Source: Bifidobacterium canis | GTDB lineage: Bacteria; Actinomycetota; Actinomycetes; Actinomycetales; Bifidobacteriaceae | DNA length: 64,000 bases | Reading direction: 5' to 3' | Assembly: GCF_009727065.1 (NCBI RefSeq) | Contig: NZ_WNLP01000003.1 | Coordinates: forward strand, 62,001 to 126,000 | The notes under the pieces: generated by a model | The model's database searches: none | Seen by the model: the letters and a program-made list of their open reading frames with translations, nothing else | What the model was told of the DNA's origin: nothing | Part shown: positions 48,295-56,888 of the stretch, piece after piece | Layout of the letters: the number at the start of each line of letters is the position of its first letter | Numbering within the stretch: the stretch's first letter is position 1 | Position numbers and translations under genes: made by a program

Positions 48295-49902
48295 ATGAAG
48301 AAGGTTTGGAAGGGTGCGGCTGCCGTTGTTGCGGCTCTCTCCCTCGGTGTTACCGGCTTCGTCGGCGCCACCTCTGCTTACGCAGCACCTAATGATTCGA
48401 CAATCACGGTCAAACAAGATGATGCCAGCAAGTTCACGGCATACCAGATTTTCACTGGTGATGTGAACGCTGAGGGCAAGCTCACCAACGTCAAGTGGGG
48501 TGCGGATTCCACCGGCAAGGTTGGCGATCCGGTTGACAAAGCTACTCTGGATACCATCGCTTCGTGGGAGAAGGATGGAGATGCCAAGAAGACAGAGGCT
48601 CAGATCGCAGCTGCTCTCAACGGTTATCTGAAGGCCGGTGCTACCGGCACTGTGCTGAAAGCAGACGCTAACACTGTAGATTCCGGCTACTACCTGATCA
48701 AGCAGACCACTTTCGATAGCGACAAGGAGAGCATCAAGAGCCTTGATATGGCTAAGATCGTTGGCACGAATGGCCTGACCCTTGATCCAAAGGACGGCAC
48801 TGTTACCTCGCAGAAGAAGGTGCAGGAAAACAATAAGACCGTCACGGGTAACACAGATCCTAACCGAGTTACCGACTATACTCTGGAAGAAAAGTACAAT
48901 GACGTCGCTGATTACAACATTGGCGATACCGTTCCGTTCGAGTTCGTCGGTACGATTCCTGCGAACTACGACAAGTTCGATACGTTCAAGTACATCTTCC
49001 ACGATACGATGTCCGATGGCCTGACGTTCAATAAGGGCTCCGTTAAGGTCTACAAGAACAACACCAACACAGATATCACTTCTGATTTCACCGTGGCTGA
49101 TGGCGCAAACGGTGAGACCTTCACTGTTGCTCCGAATAACACGGATCAGGATCTGAAGAAGATTTCGACTAAGTTCGCAACGGGCGACAAGATCATCATT
49201 CGCTACAACGCAACTCTGAACTCTGATGCGGAGATCGGTCTGCCGGGTAACCCGAACGAAATGTATCTTGAGTTCTCGAACAACCCGAATGACACCACTG
49301 GCACTGACACGACCCCGGTCGATAAAGTTGTGGTATTCACCTACAATCTTGATGTGACCAAGGTCGATAAGGGCGACAACAAAAAGAAGCTGAAAGGCGC
49401 TAAGTTCAAGCTGCAGGCCACCGACGGCACCCATGCCAACAAGTGGTACAAGGCCACCACTGCTGATGATAAGACCACTGTGGAATGGGTCGATGCAGAA
49501 GCTGATGCTACAGAACTTGAAAGTGACGCAAAGGGTGCGTTCTCCATCTCCGGTCTTGATGCTGGCCAATACAACCTGAAGGAAACTGTTGCTCCTGACG
49601 GCTATACCCTGCTCAGTGCTCCAATCGCCATTGAAATCAAGGCGGTCACTGTCAATAACCAGGAGTTCGATGGAACTGCTTCTAATGCCCTGACCAAGTT
49701 GACCGTGGTCGTGGCTGGCAAGGGATCCAATGAACTTGATCTGAACGATGGCGCTGTTCCGGTCACCGTCGAGAACGGTGCTGAGTCCTCGCTTCCGTCG
49801 ACTGGTGGCATGGGCACCACGATTCTCTACACCGTTGGCGCGATCATCGTGCTCGCCGCGGCTGCTGGCCTGACCATTGCGCTGCGTCGCCGCAACGCCT
49901 GA
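48295..49902 (+). CDS. Major pilin, sortase-dependent fimbrial subunit
   Basis: A 535-residue precursor: signal peptide (MKKVWKGAAAVVAALSLGVT to AYA), an N-terminal pilin domain, a lysine-bearing TVTSQKKVQ segment near residue 180 that could be the polymerising pilin motif, an isopeptide D2-type domain (YNIGDTVPFEFVGTIP, FHDTMSDGLTF), a Cna_B domain (LDVTKVDKGDNKKKLKGAKF with E-box LKETVAPDGY) and the sorting signal LPSTGG, hydrophobic stretch and RRRNA tail. Such subunits are linked covalently by the class C sortase encoded next. AAGGAG precedes ATG 48295. Confidence 0.93.
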   Translation: MKKVWKGAAAVVAALSLGVTGFVGATSAYAAPNDSTITVKQDDASKFTAYQIFTGDVNAEGKLTNVKWGADSTGKVGDPVDKATLDTIASWEKDGDAKKTEAQIAAALNGYLKAGATGTVLKADANTVDSGYYLIKQTTFDSDKESIKSLDMAKIVGTNGLTLDPKDGTVTSQKKVQENNKTVTGNTDPNRVTDYTLEEKYNDVADYNIGDTVPFEFVGTIPANYDKFDTFKYIFHDTMSDGLTFNKGSVKVYKNNTNTDITSDFTVADGANGETFTVAPNNTDQDLKKISTKFATGDKIIIRYNATLNSDAEIGLPGNPNEMYLEFSNNPNDTTGTDTTPVDKVVVFTYNLDVTKVDKGDNKKKLKGAKFKLQATDGTHANKWYKATTADDKTTVEWVDAEADATELESDAKGAFSISGLDAGQYNLKETVAPDGYTLLSAPIAIEIKAVTVNNQEFDGTASNALTKLTVVVAGKGSNELDLNDGAVPVTVENGAESSLPSTGGMGTTILYTVGAIIVLAAAAGLTIALRRRNA

Positions 49903-49939
49903 GAGCCGACCAACACTCCAACCGAATAGGTTGACTTGA

Positions 49940-49986
49940 AAAGCGGGCATTCCATTGAACGACCTTCAATGTGGAGTGCCCGCTTT
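49940..49986 (+). terminator. Hairpin between pilin and sortase genes
   Basis: AAAGCGGGCA (49940-49949) pairs with TGCCCGCTTT (49977-49986), with an inner stem CATTGAA/TTCAATG. It probably lets through only part of the transcription, giving much more pilin than sortase mRNA. Confidence 0.75.
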
Positions 49987-50061
49987 CCCGATATTCGCAT
50001 GCGCTGCACGGTAATCCGTGTAAGTCTACGCAAATAACGCACAGCTAGTAGATGCAAGGCA

Positions 50062-51014
50062 ATGAGCAAGGAACAACACACCACAGAAGAGCGTAGCGCC
50101 GCTACAACCAAGAAGAAAAGCAATGCGGTGAGCAACGCCATCATCGCTTTCTTCGCAGTGGTTCTTCTCGTCGGTGTGGGCGTGCTCGCATACCCGAGCG
50201 TGGCGAACTGGTGGAATCGCATGCACCAATCGCGTGCAGTCGCCGGCTACGTTGAGCAGGTCGAAAGCTTGGAGCCGCAACAGCGCGCGAAGATGCTCGC
50301 CGAGGCCAAGGCATACAACGAAGAGCTCAAAACCTACCCCGACCGCTGGCATTTGGAAGACGACAAGGCCATGCTCGAGCGCTACAACAAGACGCTCGAC
50401 GTGACCGGCACCGGCATCATGGGCTACGTGTCCATTCCCGCGATCAAGGTGAGACTCCCGATCTACCACGGCACCGATGAATCCGTGCTGCAGATCGCCA
50501 TCGGCCACCTGACCGGCTCGACGCTTCCCGTGGGCGGTGAAGGCACGCACACTGTTGTCTCAGGGCACACCGGCTTGCCGAGTGCCAAACTCATCACCGA
50601 TCTTGACCAGCTCAAAAAGGCGATATTTTCCAGTTCCACGTGCTCGACGAGACGCTGACCTACGAAGTCGACCAGATCAGCGTTGTCAAACCCGCGGAAA
50701 TGGACAAGCTCAATTTCGAAGACGGCAAGGACTACGCCACGCTCGTCACCTGCACGCCGTACGGAGTCAACTCGCACCGTCTGCTAGTGCGCGGGCATCG
50801 CGTCGCGAATCCGGTGACGCCGGACTCGACTACCTACGACAACCCGACGTCGATGCTGTGGACTGCGGTCGCTGCCGCCGGTTTGCTGGTGCTGATCGTG
50901 CTGCTGCTCGCCATCTGGCTCGTGCGCCGGCACAATCGCAGGAAACTGAACGACATCACGCCGAACGGCAAGTTCAAGCACCGCGCTCCTTACAGCAGGG
51001 ATCACAGTGCCTGA
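50062..51014 (+). pseudogene. srtC: Class C (pilin-polymerising) sortase, one apparent frameshift
   Basis: N-terminal membrane segment (AIIAFFAVVLLVGVGVLAYP), catalytic His in THTVVSGHTGLP, catalytic Cys in YATLVTCTPYGVNSHRLLVRG with the Arg of the active site, and a C-terminal membrane segment (VAAAGLLVLIVLLLAIWLV), the two-helix layout of class C sortases. The frame breaks after LDQLKK; adding one G at 50619-50620 gives LKKGDIFQFHVLDETLTYEV and about 318 residues in total. It lies between two pilin genes and should assemble the fimbria. The FimA-type lid motif is not obvious. Confidence 0.88.
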
Positions 51015-51244
51015 CCTAGCGCACTGTTCCGCTTGCACAGCTGTCGAGTTGAGCTGAGCACTCACTTTGCGTGACTTATATAAAGGTTGCAAAAGAGCAG
51101 AGTTGGAACAGGTTCGCTCACGATGTGAGTGGTGGAGCTCGCAACGTGGACGAGATAAAAACTCGACAATATAATCGAATTTGTATAAGGAGAATGCGCT
51201 GCGCCGGCACTGCGAACGCTGGCTCGGCAAAGAAGGAGAAAACG

Positions 51245-52375
51245 ATGACCAAGGAATCGTTTGCAGCAAAATGGCGACTGCTCGCCATGGCGCTCGTCAT
51301 CGCGCTCGTAGGGGGATGGTGCACGGTGCTTCCTTCTGCGCACGCCGCCGAAACGGGCAGCATCACCGTGGATTTCAACGTGACGAAGAACGGCAAAGAT
51401 ACGCCGATTCAGAACGCTGAGTTCAATTTATATAAGATCGGCGTGTGGGACGGCACGAAGGGCAAGTATGTGCCTGTCGCACCGTTTGATAATGAGTTTT
51501 ATTCATCGATCGGCATGTTCGATGAAACAACCGGCACTGAGATCAGTATTGTCGATATTATTGGCGCCAGCGCAGAGCAGCTGCGCGGACTCAGCGACAC
51601 GTTGAGTGCCAAGATCAAGCAAGCTGACGCTGAAGACAGTGTTGACAACAAAGCAGAGCCAGTGATGACTCGCTACACTCACTTGGCTGAAGAAGGCAAG
51701 GATTCTGGCGGAACGACGGTGCTCGGCCAGGCTGTGTTTGACGGACTTGAGCGCGGACTCTACTTGGTGGACGCTCCAATTCACCAGATTGCTGGCACTG
51801 GCACTACGGCACAGGGCAAGATTGAGAATGACAAATATGTTATTTCTTCGTCGCTCGTTGGACTGCCAAGCGCTGGCGATGATGACCCAATGAACGTGAC
51901 CATCTCGGTAAAAGCTGATTGCGCCACCGGCGTCGACCCTATTCACGTTGAGAAGGTATGGAAGAACGACGATCCGGCAACGCGCCCGAAGTCGATCACC
52001 GTGTCGCTTTACTTGGAGGGTCAAGATGACCCGATCGGCACTGAAACGCTTTCGGAAGAGAACGACTGGAAGTGCGTGTGGGACAACCTGCCTGTTGGCG
52101 ATCGCTATTTCGTGGTTGAAGATGAAGTGCCGGAAGGCTACAAGGTGTTCATCGATGAAGACATCATCAACCCGGAAACCGCTGATTTCACGATCACCAA
52201 TTCGAAGCCGAGCAAGCCGAACGAGCCGACTGTGCCGGTTTCGACCACCACGCCGAACCGACCATCCACCGCGCACACCGGCGCTGAGGTCGCTTCAATC
52301 GTGGCCATCGCAGTAGCGTGCGTGATGATCGCGCTCGTGCTGATCCGTGAAGTGCGCAGGTCGCGCGACAAGTAA
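51245..52375 (+). CDS. Second sortase-dependent pilin-like surface protein
   Basis: A 376-residue precursor with a signal peptide (MALVIALVGGWCTVLPSAHA) after a charged N-terminus, an N-terminal pilin domain (GSITVDFNVTKNGKDTPIQN), a C-terminal Cna_B-like domain (VEKVWKNDDPATRPKSITVS, DNLPVGDRYFVVEDEVPEGY), a Pro/Thr spacer and a variant sorting signal TAHTGAE followed by a hydrophobic segment and REVRRSRDK. It is probably the basal or minor pilin, by position after the sortase. GAAGGAG precedes ATG 51245. A dyad-like GGTTGCAAAAG lies about 150 bases upstream. Confidence 0.85.
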   Translation: MTKESFAAKWRLLAMALVIALVGGWCTVLPSAHAAETGSITVDFNVTKNGKDTPIQNAEFNLYKIGVWDGTKGKYVPVAPFDNEFYSSIGMFDETTGTEISIVDIIGASAEQLRGLSDTLSAKIKQADAEDSVDNKAEPVMTRYTHLAEEGKDSGGTTVLGQAVFDGLERGLYLVDAPIHQIAGTGTTAQGKIENDKYVISSSLVGLPSAGDDDPMNVTISVKADCATGVDPIHVEKVWKNDDPATRPKSITVSLYLEGQDDPIGTETLSEENDWKCVWDNLPVGDRYFVVEDEVPEGYKVFIDEDIINPETADFTITNSKPSKPNEPTVPVSTTTPNRPSTAHTGAEVASIVAIAVACVMIALVLIREVRRSRDK

Positions 52376-52401
52376 TCTTCTTCATGAACTCCATATATAA
52401 A

Positions 52402-52431
52402 GAGGTGGGTGCTGAAATCAGCACCCACCTC
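52402..52431. terminator. Bidirectional terminator between the pilus cluster and the GH53 gene
   Basis: GAGGTGGGTGCTGA (52402-52415), AA, TCAGCACCCACCTC (52418-52431): a perfect 14-bp stem, followed by a T-rich stretch, between convergent genes. Confidence 0.88.
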
Positions 52432-52475
52432 GTATTTTGCTGCGTGAACTATCTATCGGTAGTAATACTCGCTAA

Positions 52476-55289
52476 TTAGCTACGAGCCTTGCGAACCAAC
52501 AGCACAGCCGCGCCCAGCGTCAACGCGAGAGCTGCCAGTGCAGCGATAATCTGCGTTGAAGCGCCGGTGCTGGCAATCGCAGCGCCCACATATGGTTGCT
52601 GAGCTTCCTTCGCCGCGGTATCGGCAGGCTTGCTTGTGCCAGCAGCGGGCTGCTGAGCTGCGGTGTCATGCTTGCCGGAGGCAGCGTTATTGCCGGTGTT
52701 GCCAGCAGTTCCGGTATTGCCGGTATTTCCAGTATTACCAGTGTTTCCAGTATTTCCGGAATCGCCAGAGCCGGTCTCGCCAGTGTCTGCAGGAGTCTTC
52801 GCGGCGACCTTCACGGTGTAGGAGTCGGAGATCGACGGGTCAGACTTCAGCGTCACCGTCACCTTGGCGGCGTCGTTCGGCTTCGAGAAATCATAAGCCA
52901 GCAAATACTGATCCGGCATAAGAGCGACGGAACCCATGCCGCCTGCGTAATTGCCAACCACCTTCAGGTCGGCGTCGGCAATCGTGTCGCCAACCGTGTA
53001 GTCAGTCTTCACCGGAGTGATTCCCAGCGCGAAGATCTGCTTCTTCGCCAACGCGTTGATGGCGTCGTTCACCATCTTCGTAGCGGCGGTCACATCGTCT
53101 GCAGTGGCGTCACTGCCGGCGAGCAGCACATTGGCGGACTCAACCGCGTTGTCGAGCGCGGCGAGCGAGTCGTTCGTGTAGTCGTCGCGGGAAACGGCCT
53201 TGGCCTTGTCGATCGCGTCGGTGAGCGCAGTGGTGTCGGGCTTCGTGGTCTCGGCTTGAGTCTTCGTGAGCGAAATCTCGTCGATGCTGCCCCAATCTCC
53301 GGCAGCGAGCTTGCCGTTGATGGTGATAGTGGCAGTGCCGTCATCACCAACGGTCACCTGCACCTTCGGGCTGTTCCACTGTTTCCAGCCGGCGAGTTCG
53401 AAGTTCGCGGAATTCGTCTTGCCGTTGCCGTTGCCACTCAGCGTGAGCGGGTTGTCTGTGGAGTTGCCGCCCACGTATGCGCCCTCGCCCTTTGCGGTGA
53501 GCGTGTATTCGCCGGGTTCGAGGCCGGTGATCGTGCGGGTCACAGTGAACTCATACGGAGTGCTTGCCCAGAAGTCGAGCGCGCGTTTGCCGTCAGACGG
53601 GTTCTCCGTGCCGATTTTCACGCCGGTGCCGGAGAGGGCCCAGTCGGCGTCGTGAGTCTGATCTTCGAAACTGCCGTCGGTCACATAGTTCTCAGGAGTC
53701 GCGGCGTTCACCGTGATCGTGGCGGTGGCCGAATGGTTCGCCTTCGTGGTGCCGGTGATCGTGTATGTGCCAGCGCCGCGGATCCAGTCTGCGGCGGCGG
53801 TGTTCCACGTCACGTCTTCAGTCTCGTTCACGCCATCCTTATATTCAGCGGTCACCTGTGCGGGCAGCTTCGCCTTCACAGCGGCGATGACCGCGGCGTT
53901 GTCGCCGGAATCGTCAACGGAAATCGTCACTGGCGTGATCTGAGTGAACGTGTGGTCGGTGACTGCGCCGGTGCGCAGGTACTTCGGCGTGGCAAGCGAC
54001 GGCAGTGCGGTGCCGTCAAACGCGAACAGTGCCTGATTGTCAACGCCGGATCCGCCCCAGTTCTTGCCTGCATCGGTTGGGTCGTATTCGCCAGCGGCCT
54101 TCGTCGCCCAGCCACCGCCGTATTCATTCCACTTCTTCACGAGCTCGGCGTTGGTCTTGCCGCCCGTGCCCACAGGAATCCAAGCGGGTTCCCAATAGAA
54201 CACGCCAAGGCCGTCGTTCTCGCCGTCGCCGTCGTTGTCGCCGATGTTATTGACGGCATCGGAAACAGCGCGGAACTCGTCTGCCTGGCCTTGCGCGGAA
54301 ATCGCGTATGTGTTGAGCGCGTCGGCAGACACCTTCGACGGCACGGTGTTCGAGTCGCCGTCGCCGTCTTCGAGCGTGTATGCCCACGAAGTCTCCGCTA
54401 CCATGACGTCTTTGTGATACCTCTGAGCCACAGCCTTGAGCTGCTGCGTCAGATTCTCCGTCGTGCCATGCCAGAACGGGTAATATGAGCTGGCGAACAC
54501 GTCGTAGTCAACGTTGTATTGATTGAGCGAATCCGCGCGCGTCAAATAATCCTTCTTCTCGGGGTTGGTGAAGTGAATCGCCACCTTTGCGCCCGGCAGC
54601 ACTTCGCGCACGGCCTTCGAACCGGCGTTGAAAATCTGTGCCATGTTCTTCCAGCCCGAGATTCCGGCGATCTTCGAATTCGTTTCATTGCCGACCTGCA
54701 CCATGCCAACGTCGACGCCGGCGTTCTTGAAGGTAGTGAGCGTCTGCTTGGTGTAGTTATACACGGCGTCGGCGGTTTTGGCGGTGTCGCCGTTAAAGCT
54801 CTTCCAAGCTTTCGGCACCTGCTGCTTGCCGGGATCGGCCCAGAAATCGGAGTAGTGGAAGTCGACGAGCACCTTGAGACCTGCCGCGGTGGCGCGTTTT
54901 GCCATAGCGAGCGCGCGGTCGGCGTTCACGTTGCCGCCGCCGTAGCCCTGACCGTCTGCGGTGAACGGGTCGTTCCATACGCGCAGGCGAACGTAGTTCC
55001 AGCCGTTGTCTTTGAGCAGTTTGAAGAGATCTTCGGTGGTGCCGTTGGCGTCTTTGAAGCTGACGCCGCTTTCCTCGAGAGACATCATTGACGAGATGTC
55101 CGCGCCGCCGATGAAGTCGGTGGGCAGGTTCTCGATTTTCTTCACATTGATATCTGCGTGCACTGCGGTGGCGTCTTCTGCGGCGTTCGCGGTGACCGCT
55201 GTGGCTGCGCAGACCGCGCCGCCCGTTGCCAGCATGGCAAGCGTTGCCATAGTGGCCAGTGTGGTGTGCATGAATCTTCTGTGATTCAT
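52476..55289 (-). CDS. Cell-wall-anchored GH53 endo-beta-1,4-galactanase
   Basis: Cleaves beta-1,4-galactan side chains of pectin outside the cell. The 937-residue protein has a signal peptide, a GH53 catalytic domain (about 50-420; acid/base Glu in VGMVQVGNETNSK, nucleophile Glu in VMVAETSWAY), a bacterial Ig-like domain (ITPVTISVDDSG), a CBM61-like module (NYVTDGSFEDQTHDADWALS to GSIDEISL), a FIVAR helix pair (DAIDKAKAVSRDDYTNDSLA), a Big_3-like domain, an NTG repeat linker and an atypical sorting signal IASTGAS before a hydrophobic segment and RKARS. The enzyme would pair functionally with a beta-galactosidase such as the lacZ at 1.6-5 kb, but they are 47 kb apart. Confidence 0.9.
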   Translation of the reverse strand: MNHRRFMHTTLATMATLAMLATGGAVCAATAVTANAAEDATAVHADINVKKIENLPTDFIGGADISSMMSLEESGVSFKDANGTTEDLFKLLKDNGWNYVRLRVWNDPFTADGQGYGGGNVNADRALAMAKRATAAGLKVLVDFHYSDFWADPGKQQVPKAWKSFNGDTAKTADAVYNYTKQTLTTFKNAGVDVGMVQVGNETNSKIAGISGWKNMAQIFNAGSKAVREVLPGAKVAIHFTNPEKKDYLTRADSLNQYNVDYDVFASSYYPFWHGTTENLTQQLKAVAQRYHKDVMVAETSWAYTLEDGDGDSNTVPSKVSADALNTYAISAQGQADEFRAVSDAVNNIGDNDGDGENDGLGVFYWEPAWIPVGTGGKTNAELVKKWNEYGGGWATKAAGEYDPTDAGKNWGGSGVDNQALFAFDGTALPSLATPKYLRTGAVTDHTFTQITPVTISVDDSGDNAAVIAAVKAKLPAQVTAEYKDGVNETEDVTWNTAAADWIRGAGTYTITGTTKANHSATATITVNAATPENYVTDGSFEDQTHDADWALSGTGVKIGTENPSDGKRALDFWASTPYEFTVTRTITGLEPGEYTLTAKGEGAYVGGNSTDNPLTLSGNGNGKTNSANFELAGWKQWNSPKVQVTVGDDGTATITINGKLAAGDWGSIDEISLTKTQAETTKPDTTALTDAIDKAKAVSRDDYTNDSLAALDNAVESANVLLAGSDATADDVTAATKMVNDAINALAKKQIFALGITPVKTDYTVGDTIADADLKVVGNYAGGMGSVALMPDQYLLAYDFSKPNDAAKVTVTLKSDPSISDSYTVKVAAKTPADTGETGSGDSGNTGNTGNTGNTGNTGTAGNTGNNAASGKHDTAAQQPAAGTSKPADTAAKEAQQPYVGAAIASTGASTQIIAALAALALTLGAAVLLVRKARS

Positions 55290-55651
55290 ATTGCTCCTTG
55301 ATTTATTTCTCTGCTGTTTCTCTTATTTCTTGTTGTGTGTTATGGTTGTTTAAGAATTTGGTACAACAGTGTACCAAATCTCAATATTTCAGTATAGTAG
55401 CGTGTGTCAGCCAACGAAAATATGTGCCGAGGCGTGCTGAGTTTGGTATATTCGTCGAGTTAGCGCTTTGCGCAGATTGCCGAGCGTCTGTATCTGCCTC
55501 CTGCGGCACCGCTGCTTTCTGCGGCAATGCAACACGCCGGGCAGTCCATGTGTTGTTGTTCGCGGGGTTGTGTATATTTGATTGATGGTGTCTGGCCGTG
55601 AGGCTCAAACGTGCTGGGCAGTAAGCTTTCCAAGTGAATAAAGGAACAGAT

Positions 55652-55960
55652 ATGTACGCGATTGTGAAGGCCGGTGGCCATCAGGAAAAGGTCGAGGTCG
55701 GCGATACCATTCTCGTCAACCGTCTCGAAGCCAAGAACGGTGAAACCGTGGAGTTCCCGGTTGCGCTGGTTGTGGACGGCTCCAAGGTTGTGCTCGCGGC
55801 CGCTGATCTCGCGAAGATCTCCGTCAAGGGCGAGGTCGTCAACGACGATGCCAAGGGTCCGAAGATCCGCATCCAGAAGTTCAAGAACAAGACCGGCGTT
55901 GCCCGCCGCAAGGGCCATCGCCAGAAGCTGACTCAGGTCAAGATCACGGCAATCGCCTGA
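55652..55960 (+). CDS. rplU: 50S ribosomal protein L21
   Basis: A 102-residue L21: [20 protein letters not shown] and the C-terminal [14 protein letters not shown] signature. AAAGGA precedes ATG 55652; the longer frame adds six unlikely residues. rpmA follows after 41 bases. Both are part of the conserved rplU-rpmA-obgE group. Confidence 0.97.
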   Translation: MYAIVKAGGHQEKVEVGDTILVNRLEAKNGETVEFPVALVVDGSKVVLAAADLAKISVKGEVVNDDAKGPKIRIQKFKNKTGVARRKGHRQKLTQVKITAIA

Positions 55961-56001
55961 TTTCGAGTTCAGCAGTCAGTTAGGTACCGAAAGGAACAAC
56001 A

Positions 56002-56253
56002 ATGGCACATAAGAAGGGCGCGTCCAGCTCGCGTAACGGTCGCGATTCAAATCCTCAATACCTCGGCGTGAAGAAGTTCGGCGGCGAAGCTGTTGTCGCT
56101 GGTAACATTCTCGTTCGTCAGCGTGGCACCAAGTTCCACCCAGGCCACAACGTTGGTCTCGGCAAGGATCACACGCTGTTCGCACTGGCCGACGGCAACG
56201 TTCGCTACGGCATCCGCCGCGATCGCAAGGTCGTCGACGTCGTTACCGAGTGA
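56002..56253 (+). CDS. rpmA: 50S ribosomal protein L27
   Basis: An 83-residue L27 starting [20 protein letters not shown], with the conserved [15 protein letters not shown]. The N-terminus reaches the peptidyl transferase centre. GAAAGGAA precedes ATG 56002. Confidence 0.97.
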   Translation: MAHKKGASSSRNGRDSNPQYLGVKKFGGEAVVAGNILVRQRGTKFHPGHNVGLGKDHTLFALADGNVRYGIRRDRKVVDVVTE

Positions 56254-56280
56254 CGCTGGCGTTCATAGCGCATAGTTTTT

Positions 56281-56312
56281 AGCAAGCCCCTGCATATGCG
56301 GGGGCTTTTGCA
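56281..56312 (+). terminator. Terminator of rplU-rpmA
   Basis: AGCCCCTGCAT / ATGCGGGGGCT stem centred near 56296, followed by TTTTGC. Confidence 0.85.
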
Positions 56313-56329
56313 TATCTGGCGGTGGGTTA

Positions 56330-56785
56330 TGTGCATGTTGTCTCAGCCACATAGACAACTTGCACGGTTTGGGCAGCGTAAGTGTGCATGTTGTCGCGTT
56401 TGCTCAGACAGTATGACCATGTGAGAGTGTGTCTATGTGCATATTGTCGTCTTATCTGCGGCAACATGCACATTTTGGCGGCGCAGGCAGCCATGTTGTC
56501 TAAACTGACTAGACAACATGTGCATTCGGCGGAAAATGGTCATATTGTCTACGGACGTTATGCGACATGCACACTTTGGCGCAGGATTCGGTCGGCTTGT
56601 CCATTGAGTTTGGACAACTTGCACAGATTAGGTAGTAGAAACAGTCATGCTGTCTATCTGTGCTATACAACATGCACAGTTTGGCGGCGGGGATAGTCAT
56701 ATTGTCTAAGCGGACTAGACGAATTGCACAGTTTGGTGGCGGAAACTAGTTGTGTTGTTTATCTGCGTTAGACAACATGCGCGCA
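56330..56785. repeat. Tandem hairpin repeat array between rpmA and obgE
   Basis: About nine units of roughly 50-55 bases. Each has CAT(G/A)TTGTCTA, ~8 variable bases, TAGACAACATGCACA and TTTGGCGGC, so each forms a stem of TTGTCTA with TAGACAA. Where one arm changes the other often changes with it (GTCCA/TGGAC at 56601-56616). Not coding, and no unique spacers. Confidence 0.8.
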
Positions 56786-56874
56786 GGTTGCGGAAGAGAT
56801 AGGCGCAGGCGCGGGTTGAAGCAAGCGGAACGGACTGAAATAGCAGCACAAAGCTTGAAATAGCAGCACATAGA

Positions 56875-56880
56875 TAGAAT
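56875..56880 (+). promoter_or_regulatory. -10 hexamer of a leaderless obgE promoter
   Basis: TAGAAT 8 bases before ATG 56889, with no ribosome site between. Confidence 0.5.
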
Positions 56881-56888
56881 GGGGCGTT

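Noticed and set aside
48008-48298. A 96-codon frame just upstream of the pilin
   Set aside because: It overlaps the pilin start, matches no family, and lies in the mRNA leader.
48064-49950. A 628-codon open frame antisense to the major pilin
   Set aside because: It mirrors the pilin codons, has no family signature and no ribosome site.
56330-56785. CRISPR-like periodicity in the tandem hairpin array
   Set aside because: The repeats are imperfect, the intervals are not unique spacers of constant length, and no cas genes are in the window.
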